NCBI GenBank assembly: GCA_964023275.1
Contig: OZ029928.1
Span: forward strand, 248,001-312,000
Direction of reading: 5' to 3'
Length of the DNA stretch: 64,000 nt
DNA from: Norana najaformis
Lineage: Eukaryota; Annelida; Clitellata; Crassiclitellata; Hormogastridae
Part shown: in pieces, positions 33,401 to 42,830 of the stretch
How positions within the stretch are numbered: position 1 is the stretch's first letter
Layout of the letters: each line of letters begins with the position of its first letter
The notes under the pieces: model-generated
Told to the model about the DNA's origin: nothing
Seen by the model: only the letters and a program-made list of their open reading frames with translations
Databases searched by the model: none
Made by a program: the position numbers and the translations under genes

Positions 33401-34192
33401 TTCTGGCGGGAGTTTATTCCAAAGAAGTTTATTCTAAACGATTGTCCGACCGACCCGTCGACTATCTTGTCAGTTCTGCGTGTCTGAATGCAGCAATACA
33501 GACTGACTTCTAACTTCTGACCGACTGCTCTGGCCGCTGACTTCAGACTGACCTCTGCTCTTGACTGCTGACTTCAGACTGACTTCTTGTCCGTGTCTGG
33601 CAGACGCTTAAAAGAATTCTTTCCAGACCTTCTGCATTGCGACTGTACTGCTAGTCGTCCCTGTCCTACTGGCCTGCACGTTAGACTAGTTTTCGCCTGT
33701 GTCTACTTCTATTGAGCCGCTAGGCTTCTCAGAGATACCTATTCTGAGCTACCCGTACCTGCTTGCTACTGTAGCACAACTAGTAGTTATTATCATACTG
33801 CGGCTGTTGCTTCGTCGTTGCTGCTGCTGTTGCTGTTGCTGCTGCTTGTGGATTTCTGCTCGGGTGGAATCTTTACTTAGATTGCCCCTCTAACCTAGTT
33901 CGCTGTATGTAGTCGTGGCCTCCTGAATCGGCGGCCGACTTCTGAAGATTATAAGTTTCTTCTCAGAAATGGACAAGGCAACATCTGTTCCTAATGTTTC
34001 ACTGGCTATAGTCTGAGCAACTGGCCGCTATATACCGAGGCAGCACTTAAGCAGTGTAATGTACTACAATAGCCTACTTACTTCCTTCGTCTCTCTGACA
34101 GTACGATTATGGACTCATGTGTAGACTTGTACCTGAATTGTAGCTTGGGCGAAATGGAGCGAACCATAGTGCATTTGGCCTTGTACTGATTT
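33401..34192. other. Intergenic with a CTG-rich run
   Basis: 33796-33850 is a CTG/TTG triplet run. Around 33480-33600 TGACTTCTGACTTCAGACTGA-like words recur. No gene recognised. Confidence 0.4.
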
Positions 34193-34508
34193 CACTGGCC
34201 AACACATAATTTGTTGCCTCAAATGTTAGAACTGTTTCTGGGTATATTTGACCTGCTGATTCCAGAAAAGGCACCAGTTTTCTCCCAGCAGGTCTAGTTT
34301 TCGAGATATAGAACATTATGCCATATACCAGTCCTTGCCTCTGCTCGCCCATAAAACATAAGGCTATAGCTATAATTATGTAGTGCTCAATTTATTATGT
34401 GATACACTAAATAAACATAATAATACAAATACTTAAAAGAAAATGGTAGTACCTGAAACTGTACTTATATGATACCAAACAGAACAAGTTTGTTATAAAA
34501 ATTTCAAG

Positions 34509-36215
34509 TCATTCGACACCGAAGAAGCTCCTTTTGTACGATTTCCGAGTGTGGCATCTGCCGGAACAATCGCGCATAATATTCCAGCAATAGTCTGCCA
34601 TCATGTGTGCATCCCATCTTCCTTGATATCGATTTTCCATTGTTTTGATGTCTTGGTGAAATCTTTCACCTTGCTCTTCGCTGAAGTCACCAAGATTCTC
34701 TGGAAAGCGATCTAAGTGACTGTGGAGATAATGGACTTTAATGCTCATGTTGCAGCCAAGCTTGTTGAAATGAAGAAGCATATCCTCTACTAGTTGTGCA
34801 TAATTGTCTGCCTTCTTGTTGCCAAGAAAATTTTTAGTTACAAGAACAAAGGAAGACCAGGCACAAGATTCGATTTCATTCATTGATGGTATGAAAAGTG
34901 GGTCATTCATAAGTTGCCTGATCTGTGGACCATCGAAGATTCCAGCCTTCAATTTTTCCATTGTAATTCCTGGTAACTTGTGTACTATGTATTCGAAGCA
35001 TGAACCTTCTTTATTCAAAGCCCTGACAAATTGTTTCATCAGGCCTAGCTTTATATGTAGTGGTGGCAGTATGATCCTATCTCGTGCCACCAAAGATTCC
35101 TTGATTACATTTTGAGCTCCAACCACCATGTCTTTCCTCGAAGGCCAATCTTTTCTTGTCCAATGTTCATGCTTGGCTCTACTGTCCCAAAGACACAAAA
35201 AGCAGGGATACTTTGTGTAGCCACTTTGTTGACCAAGGAGGAAATTTACCATCTTCAAGTCTACACAAATTACCCATTGATGTTCTTTGTATTTTATCTT
35301 TTCCAGTACTAAAGAGATGGCATTGTACTCTTCTTTCATCCTGGTGGAGTGACCGATTGGAATAGAACCAAATATGTTGCCGTAGTTATTTAAAAGCACA
35401 CATTTCAGACTACATTTTGAACTGTCGATAAAAAGACGCCACTCATCTGGGCTGTAATCCGACAGACCAATTTTCTTCAATAAGTTGCTGATGTCATTAC
35501 AGAATACTAGGTTGTTGTCTTCGGTAAAGAATGGCAGCAAATCCTTTTCTCTGTTTCTATAAATTGTAATTTTCGTTCCAGGCTGAAGTGCATTCTTTTC
35601 CTTTAGTCTGGACGCAAGCAATTCAGAGGACTCTTTGGAAAGATTTAAGTCCCTGATCAGATCACTCAACTCTTTTTCGTCAAAACGTTCACTGTGTGAA
35701 GTTGATTGGAAATCACTGTCACTGCCCCCACTTTCTTCACTTTCGTCATCTTGTCCGATATTCGACATGCAAGTGTCATCGTCTGAGAGCTGAGGTAGTT
35801 CGCGAAAAGGTGGAAGTGGTACAATATCCGAATGCGGAACAGGTCTCCTGGCTGAAGGTATATCAGGGTAAGACAACTTGTGACGATTATTTCGATTGAT
35901 GCCTATGATATTAACCATACAAAAGTAACAGTCGTCGAAGTGGTTTATCTGTTCCCTCCAAACCATCGGTACACCAAATTTCAGGCAGCTTCTCTTTCCA
36001 GTTGTCCAGTGGCGCAATTGTTCAATACAAGTTTTGCATACTGTATGAGGAGCCCATTGCTTATCTTGATCTCCAAGTTTGACACCAAAATAACCTACAT
36101 ATGCTCTTTTTACAAACTCAGAAATCGGTTTCCTGTTTGCTTTTAGTGTGTATTCCCCACAAATGTAGCAGAATATGTCTGGATGGTTAATGCAGCTCCG
36201 TCTGGAAGTAGCCAT
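34509..36215 (-). CDS. Putative DDE transposase, diverged relative of copy 1
   Basis: 568 codons, no breaks. Colinear with the copy 1 protein: FCYICGEYTLK, WAPHTVCKTC, VPMVWREQINHFDDCYFC, RLFIDSSKCSLKCVLL, VICVDLKMVNFLL, YPCFLCLWDSRA, LPPLHIKLGLMKQF, VHYLHSHLDRFPENL and EEQGERFHQDIKTMENRYQG. All candidate catalytic D, D, E and Cys/His residues are kept despite clear divergence elsewhere, which suggests selection on the protein. The C-terminus is slightly longer and basic (RCHTRKSYKRSFF). ATG at 36213-36215 aligns with the copy 1 start. Confidence 0.8.
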   Translation of the reverse strand: MATSRRSCINHPDIFCYICGEYTLKANRKPISEFVKRAYVGYFGVKLGDQDKQWAPHTVCKTCIEQLRHWTTGKRSCLKFGVPMVWREQINHFDDCYFCMVNIIGINRNNRHKLSYPDIPSARRPVPHSDIVPLPPFRELPQLSDDDTCMSNIGQDDESEESGGSDSDFQSTSHSERFDEKELSDLIRDLNLSKESSELLASRLKEKNALQPGTKITIYRNREKDLLPFFTEDNNLVFCNDISNLLKKIGLSDYSPDEWRLFIDSSKCSLKCVLLNNYGNIFGSIPIGHSTRMKEEYNAISLVLEKIKYKEHQWVICVDLKMVNFLLGQQSGYTKYPCFLCLWDSRAKHEHWTRKDWPSRKDMVVGAQNVIKESLVARDRIILPPLHIKLGLMKQFVRALNKEGSCFEYIVHKLPGITMEKLKAGIFDGPQIRQLMNDPLFIPSMNEIESCAWSSFVLVTKNFLGNKKADNYAQLVEDMLLHFNKLGCNMSIKVHYLHSHLDRFPENLGDFSEEQGERFHQDIKTMENRYQGRWDAHMMADYCWNIMRDCSGRCHTRKSYKRSFFGVE

Positions 36216-36371
36216 AACCTTAAGGATGTTCGCATCTGAGGAATTAAATGACTAACCTAAAAAATAGTAAGAACATGTAGTTATTTAATGCTCACATTCA
36301 CAGATTGTTCTTGCGACCAACTCTTAATATGCCCTAAGACGACTGCGGCTGCTCTAGCTTTCAGGAGGCGG

Positions 36372-36379
36372 TTTATATA
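36372..36379 (-). promoter_or_regulatory. Copy 3 TATA box
   Basis: TATATAAA on the minus strand about 160 bp before the ORF, comparable to the placement in copies 1 and 2. No perfect CRE is present here. Confidence 0.5.
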
Positions 36380-36879
36380 GGCTATAAATGCTGACTTCAG
36401 CATAATCTATTTACATAGTTCGAAACCATGAAACGCTGTATAAGCACAAATAAATTCTAAATGAGGCCATGAATTTAGTGCTGAGTAAGCTGTAGGATAC
36501 GGAATAGTTATTTCGTTGAATCAGCAATATCTCAGCACGCGGCAAGATATGCTGATTTTACATTATAAGGATGCAGGCATTATATGAATCAGCAAGAATT
36601 ATAATTAGCCATAAATAAAGCTTATTATGACATTTTAGTTTTGCCAAAGACATCGTTTAAAGAGTGGACTGGGTTTTCTTTACAAAATCGACGATATCTC
36701 AGAAACTAGACCTGATGCACTCAATCCAATGACATTTTCTGAATCAGCGCCCAAAATTACCCCAAAAACAGGTCTAAAACCGAAGGCAACAAGAAAAAAA
36801 ATTTTTTCTGTTGGCCAGTGTTTTGAGTTGATATTGAAAGACGCTTTTTATTCGAATAAATAAATGGATGATATTTAGT

Positions 36880-37040
36880 ACTAGCGTTGCGAGATAAATA
36901 AGGGGAGGAGGAGGAGGAATCAAGATAGGATTTGTGGAACAGGATTGTTTTCAGTTTTGAGTGAAAGACCTGGACAGAAATTTCAAGACCTAAAGTGTTG
37001 TTGAGTTCGTATGATGGGTCAGATAATAGGTGCAACTCAT
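36880..37040 (+). repeat. Dispersed repeat Y, copy 2
   Basis: GAGGAATCAAGATAGGATTT, TTTTGAGTGAAAGACCTG and GTGTTGTTGAGTTCGTATGA align with the 3' half of copy 1 (33255-33390). Confidence 0.5.
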
Positions 37041-37094
37041 AGATGAGACCATCTTTCGGTCTAAACTGAAGAGGCGAGTTTTCATTTTAAAGTT

Positions 37095-37150
37095 GTAGGG
37101 ACCTTGAGCAAGTCCTTCACTCACAGTTGCTCAATTCCATCGATTGTTGA
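37095..37150 (+). repeat. L2/MIR-tail-like repeat core, copy 4 (best preserved)
   Basis: GGGACCTTGAGCAAGTCCTT, then CACTCACAGTTGCTC. The first part is close to the GACCTTGGGCAAGTC element known in L2/MIR tails. Confidence 0.55.
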
Positions 37151-37659
37151 TTAATCATTAGCTTGCTCACTAAATACAGAAATAATAAGAAATTCAAATG
37201 AATTCTTACCATTACGCCGACTCCAATTGTCTGACTGGCCCAGGTGGCTTGGTCTACCAATGGTGTTCACCCATCATAGTGCTAACCATACTCGACAGTA
37301 CTTAACTTCACTGTGCTTGCACAGGGCTGTATCCTCAGAACCAAGAATATATCCTTTGTCATTTGAAATGAGTGTTATTATGCCCAGGCTGCTTAATTTA
37401 CTTGGGATTACAATTTCTTGAGATGATTGGCATTTCCTAGGTACAGCTTCAGCAGGATGAGCATCACATGCAACATCTTCAGCATGAAATGCATGAAGAG
37501 GAGAAACGGTGGCAAGAAGAAGAAACGCTGACAGCAAGAGAGGAAGAGCTGGAAGATGTTAGTGAGTCTAAACAGTTCATTATCTGCCATCTTATCCAAT
37601 AACTTCTCTACTGCTCCATTATGTTTCCTAACAGGTTAAACTAGTTTCCTCCTACACTG

Positions 37660-38155
37660 CACAACTCTAGTCTGTTTTGAATGCTGCGACTCGCCTGATT
37701 GGTGCCATTCCTAAGTTTGGCCACATCTCTCCATTTATGCTTGAACAATTGCGTTGGCTACCCAATACGGGAGCGTATTCTCTTCAGAATCTTGACCCTC
37801 ATGCGGAACTGTCTTGTTGGCTGTTCTCCACTTTATCTAAGGGAGTTTTGCATCCCCCTTTCTTCTGTTCCTGGCCGCAGACCACTGCGTTCGTCAGTTC
37901 AGGGCGATCTCGCCGTCCCTCTAGCTCGAACTGCGACCGCTCAGCGCCGTAGCTTTGCTATTGCTGGTCCTAGTTCTTGGTATGACTTACCTGCAAACCT
38001 TCGACGGGAGCTTCTTTCCGTCCCCCTCCCTCTTCCGCAAGCGCTTGAAAACCGTATTATTCCACAGTTGCGACGACGGGCCGGGAGCGCCTTTGATGAG
38101 GCTACCTTGAAGCGGCGGTTTACAAAGTTACGATTACTGTTACAATAGCAAATTG
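37660..38155 (+). mobile_element. L2-like LINE C-terminus, one frameshift
   Basis: NAATRLIGAIPKFGHISPFM continues after a frame change into RERILFRILTLMRNCLVG, PLYLREFCIPLSSVPGRRPL, AIAGPSSWYDLPANLRRELL and ends FDEATLKRRFTKLRLLLQ with TAG at about 38146-38148. Relatively young, and useful as the reference 3' end for the short tail remnants elsewhere. Followed by a GTA array. Confidence 0.75.
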
Positions 38156-38159
38156 GATG

Positions 38160-38240
38160 GACTAGGCCTAAACTGTACCTAATGCTGGTACTGGTAGTAG
38201 TGGTAGTAGTAGTTGTTGTTTTAGTAGTAGGGGTATGTAG
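38160..38240 (+). repeat. GTA/GTT microsatellite
   Basis: GGTAGTAGTGGTAGTAGTAG-type run directly after the LINE fragment. Confidence 0.75.
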
Positions 38241-38379
38241 GAATGATAATATTTGAGTATACATGTAGGCTACCTCCATTCAAGGAAATCTCAAAAGTGA
38301 TATCTATCTAACGAAAAATAGCAGGTGCTAATTAAAATGTATTGTGAATGTAGCTATCATGCAAACGGAAACTTATTAA

Positions 38380-39330
38380 CTTTAGACACAAATGTAACAT
38401 GGCCTCTGCACCTGTACATGGCATGCGTTCCAACTCCCTAATGCACCACAAACACAGACAAACAGGCAGACATGCACAGATACAGCAGACTCCATACAGA
38501 GAAACAATGTTAAGGAGTGGTCTATACATGTACAGAAATTCAGCTTGTCTTCATTCCTCATGCATTTCCAGTTCTTTCGGAGTTTTGTCAAATCTTCTAT
38601 AAGTGTTTCAATGTTTGCTACTTTGACATCCAGTGTGGCATCTCTGGCTTAAATGACCTTGTTGTAGTTATCTATGCGAGCTAATATTTTGTACCACACA
38701 GCTGACATTAACACAAACAAACACATACACACAAGACATCACATAGGATAATACTCCATGGACCTCATTTCTTGTTTTGGCTGTTAAGTTAGCTCTACAA
38801 GGTCTTCCAATGTTAATTTAATGCCATGCAAGCGAGCTGATAAAGGCTTTACACTTTCAACACGATCTGACCATCTCGTTTCAGATATACTATGAAGAGA
38901 ACAACCATTGCGGTTTACCAATTTAATTCCCACCGTTTAGGGCTGGAAATAAGTTGTAGACAGTTTGAATTGTTCCAAAAAGGTTATTGCTTCACGTATG
39001 CATTCAGCAGCATCATTCCCACACAGGTTGTGTGACAACCACAAGGTGAAAAAATTGCTGCAGAGTACTATTCTAGTATTTTTGCTTGTGCGCCGTTGTA
39101 TTTTCCTGCCATATTTGCCCCATTGTCATAGGCTTGAGCTCTACAGTCACTGCGAGGAATAGCGTGTTCTTTCAAAGTATCAGTTATCAACTGAGCGATT
39201 TCTTCCCCTCTTTTGTTACTGCAATCTGCAAACTTGAGAAAACTTGGTGGGCAAAAACCTGGAGTCTGGAATAAGGCTTAAAGGTATCCAGCGAGTCCTC
39301 TGACTCATCACGGCTCTCAGCCAATATCCA
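38380..39330 (-). pseudogene. hAT/ZMYM-like transposase remnant
   Basis: Read on the minus strand from 39300 downward: KRGEEIAQLITDTLKEHAIP, SDCRAQAYDNGANMAGKYNG, AAIFSPCGCHT, FFGTIQTVYNLF, ETRWSDRVESVKPLSARLHG, ATLDVKVANIETLIEDLTKL. These are the ordered landmarks of ZMYM-type/hAT transposase-derived proteins. The frame changes several times and stops interrupt it. No terminal repeats were located. Confidence 0.7.
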
Positions 39331-39604
39331 AGAGCAAGGTGACACCCGCATTATTAGAAGAACAGTCTGAGGTTCTGAACAGAATCTATTTAATGCTACA
39401 TTTTGGTGGGCCCCTCAAGGGCACTCCGGGCCCCGGAGCGATGAACCGGCTGCACTCCCTCTCATAGGACCTGTATAGAATCCGTATGAAGATGCCAGAA
39501 TTTGATCTAAATGGGTTTTTAAACCGTGCTGCCACCTTGCAAATGCGAAGGAAACATTTTCAAAAGACGTGTCTCTGCAACAGCTCTTGCAATCGTAATC
39601 ATGA

Positions 39605-39870
39605 ACTACAAGCGTCCGAAGAAAGACAAGTCGCGGGAACAAGCTTATTCACAGGTGCTCAGTCAAAACAAGGAAAGAATTATGGAAGGAAGATAGGCAG
39701 GAAAAACAAATTCCAAGTCAAGATCCAAGGGTCAGGAAGACAGACAGGTGAGACTGAAACGGTGAGTGCTGTTTGGAATCTGAACATTAAGATAGATAGG
39801 GAAAAGAGAAAGAATCAGGATAGGAGTTGAAAAAGGAGTGTTCTCAGTTTTGAGTTACATACCTGTGACT
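39605..39870 (+). repeat. Dispersed repeat Y, copy 3
   Basis: AAGTCGCGGGAACAAGCTTA, AAGTCAAGATCCAAGGGTCA and an AGAATCAGGATAGGA block align with 33120-33320. Confidence 0.5.
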
Positions 39871-40963
39871 AAAAGATTACTAAAGAGCTGCATCTAAAAA
39901 TTATAATAAATCTCAAGCCCTGGTTTCATATATATGGGCCTGCCATCTCACCACATCGCAACAAATATATTTTGTATTGCAAAATGGTTTTGCAGAATTA
40001 AAAGACTGTTAAATGTATATATATAATATATATAATTTTAGGATGAGATTGTAGTCACCAAAATGCCGCTTCATTCACGTTCCCTAGATGACGGTAGTCT
40101 ACTTTTTCAAACCGAAGGTCGGTCGACTATTAATTAATGATTTCCTTTCCTTTCGCCAGTCGGCGTCTCTATCAGTCTTTTCCTCTTTTCAACCGCTGGA
40201 TGATTTTATTCATTTAAAACAAATCGTGTTGTTTGCCCATCTACAGTAAATATGTCATCTGATGGCGAAGGATTCTTTCTGTGCCGAAAAGACCAAAAAT
40301 TGATCTAAAATAATTTCTATGAGACCATAAAATGAATGCGTAAGGCCAACGTAAAGACCACTGGACATGCATATCAAATTATAATACATAAATATAATGG
40401 CCAGTATATAAACATTATTTCTTGAATTGTTTCTTTTTTCACAGACAAATATCAAAGTAGACAGAGAAAGATCAAGAGAAAGATGCGTCGCTATGTGCAC
40501 ACCCACTGCATTGCGTCGCATCTCAACAATAGAAGGACTTCATAGCTTACGAAATTGAACACTTTGAATTACAAAGAGGAAAGAATTTATTGGAAATTAA
40601 GACACCGCTGTCTAGGCGGATTACTAAGGTGGCCTTTAAGGAGTAGTAAAACAGATAGAAAGGTGGCTTTAGATTTTATAGTATGCTTTAAACCGTTAGA
40701 CATATAATACCATATGAACTCTATCCTTCTAAAGAGAAAAATTAGGGAAAGTAGGGCGGATGGTTAAATATTGGTTGGGTTATTTCATAGAGTCGTTTCT
40801 GTTATCGTGTGAAATGTCAGGTGCCATTTGACGGTCACCTGAACTTTGACACTCAGCGTCGCATGGGTAAGATAAGCACGCATTGTATGCTGTATGCACA
40901 TCAGTTATCAGTTCGCTGTTTGCCATCAACTGATTACGGAAGAGGACAGACCAGGTAGCAACG
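39871..40963. other. Intergenic, nothing recognised
   Basis: Short TA-rich run near 40012-40035; no gene. Confidence 0.35.
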
Positions 40964-41037
40964 CCAGGCAAAGTCAGATATGACGGATGTCATATCTGAC
41001 TTTGCCTGGTCTGTCAGTGGATGCACTGACAGACCAG
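40964..41037. repeat. Two adjoining perfect hairpins
   Basis: Arms 40964-40984 and 40989-41009 (21 bp, perfect) with loop GGAT, then arms 41006-41019 and 41024-41037 (14 bp, perfect) with loop GATG. The two overlap by four bases, and CAGACCAGG also occurs just upstream at 40947-40955. Confidence 0.9.
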
Positions 41038-42036
41038 ATGATTAAATTGTCAAAAGGCCTCTTAAGCTCCCTGTGTTAAAGCAATTCAGAGGCCGGCCAC
41101 ATCTATGGCGATCTATGAGCCGTCGTGACAATGACTGAGTGCTGTAAGAAATAACGCATGAGCTCATTTATATTTCTGTGTGTCTGTGTCTCTGTCCATC
41201 GCTATAAATGTTGCTGATTAATAATTATAATGTATGTAGGCCTATCTGTTTGAACATTATCATGGTCCACTTAACCTCTCCGAAGCGAACAGAAATTGAT
41301 CCGCTGTCCGCACTTGAAGAATAATCACAGAGGAAGTAAACGTCCATGTGTATTCACGCACACCTATATTTCTAGAAGGAGGAAGAAAAATAAGCCACGG
41401 TACTCCATAACCAATCCTTGACATAATATTACCGTCCGCTGCTTCACTCGATGATTAATACCCGCAGAATAACAGAGTAGAGCAAAATACGTGTACTCAT
41501 GTTATTGACGATCGTGAAAGGGTAGAGCTACACGAGCATTCGCAGTTTAAAACAAAAATTACGTTGATGACGAATATGAAAATTTTCCTTAAAAACAAGT
41601 AATCTCCTTACTCTTAATCTGTCCAAATCGTAAAAGTAAATGTACATCGTTTTATTTACCGACTGTATGGTCTCGACCATGCTTATTTTTTCAGTGAATT
41701 TATTGGTTGACATCCTTCATCACCACTGCCCGTTTGAATGGGTGCCACACCATTCAAGGTCTCTGTGTATGGACCGTGCAAGCCCTCTGAAAAAAAATTG
41801 TCCTATGAATAAGATTGTTTTGAATTTATGCAATGACGTTACTCTAATATCCTCCACGTAGCCGCAGTTATCGAAACTGACAGTCAATCTGTTGGTATTA
41901 CCTCTGACGAAGCGGCATTTTGCTTGTGACCTCCACGATGTGGTTCAGACGAAGGGAACACAATTAATATTATTATTTTAAAAATTATTATTATTATTAT
42001 TTCTACAATTATTATGAGCCACAATATAATGACTAA
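41038..42036. other. Intergenic, nothing but an ATT run
   Basis: ATT-rich stretch at about 41968-42015. Confidence 0.35.
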
Positions 42037-42096
42037 ACATCAATCGATGGTGCCTAGCAATTATGAATAAAGGACTTGCTCAAGGTTCCTATAAAT
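42037..42096 (-). repeat. L2/MIR-tail-like repeat core, copy 5
   Basis: In reverse orientation it reads ACCTTGAGCAAGTCCTTTAT, and ends CACCATCGATTGATG. Confidence 0.5.
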
Positions 42097-42354
42097 TAAC
42101 CGTCTGTGAAGAAGAGGCTCGAACTCGTACTGTGCGTTAAAATGACGTGTTATTAATCAGCTGATACAATACATTACTACTGAAAACTATTTCCGGAAAC
42201 ATGTAAACGAGGGGCGAAAGATCAACCTGTGATTCGAGGTCCTTCGTGTTATACAGTCTACTAGTGCGTAGATTATCTGCGTGAAAGAGGTAGATAATAT
42301 ATATAATGTTTGAAAAATATTATATTAACGAAAATTAAAGCACTTCACAGCGCC

Positions 42355-42425
42355 ATCGTTTCTCTAAGCATCACCTCTGATGAGATTATTTTGAAGTGGC
42401 GCTTTATAAATTCTTGATTACGATT
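42355..42425 (+). mobile_element. L2-like LINE tail remnant
   Basis: ATCACCTCTGATGAGATTAT, then GAAGTGGCGCTTTATAAATT align with the last codons of the LINE at 38085-38150. Confidence 0.5.
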
Positions 42426-42769
42426 CGTGTAGCATGCACTCATATAGTTAGTCCCATTTCATTCGCTGGTGGCGCCACCGACGTGCCACGCACACAAGTG
42501 CGCACGCACCTACGGCTATAATTAGAAAGATTATAAGTAGCCTAGTATTGATCCACGTATCTGGCCATCTGTACATTCTGACATATAGGAGCCAAGTGAG
42601 GTATAAATTTGACAACGACTGTTAGTTCAAGGTAATTGATAAAAGGTTATCTGGATTTTTCGATGGAGGCTCCATCCATTTGACAAGAAAGATACTGTAT
42701 GTCATCTCTTCACTTCGGACCTCCCTATGTGCAAACGTGGAGGCCTTCAGAAACTGAGCGGATTTTAGT

Positions 42770-42830
42770 CTTGACTTGGTGCGCTATCAGTTTCTGCCTT
42801 GTGCACTAGACACAGGCACCATGGAAGTTC
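42770..42830 (+). mobile_element. L2-like 3' tail core
   Basis: GCGCTATCAGTTTCTGCCTT followed by GTGCACTAGACA, a variant of the tails at 5605-5640 and 18520-18560. Confidence 0.35.

Larger units (their letters stand above)
34193..36820 (-). mobile_element. CACTGG-type TIR DNA transposon, copy 3 (diverged, intact ORF)
   Basis: Left end CACTGGCCAACA (34193-34204) and right end TGTTGGCCAGTG (36809-36820) are exact 12-bp inverted repeats. Further in, the ends still match imperfectly around a shared GTTGCCT block and a CTGTTT(C/T)TGGG block, so the full inverted repeat is about 45-55 bp. Flanked by TTT on both sides, a possible 3-bp target duplication. Orientation is opposite to copies 1 and 2. 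Confidence 0.85.
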
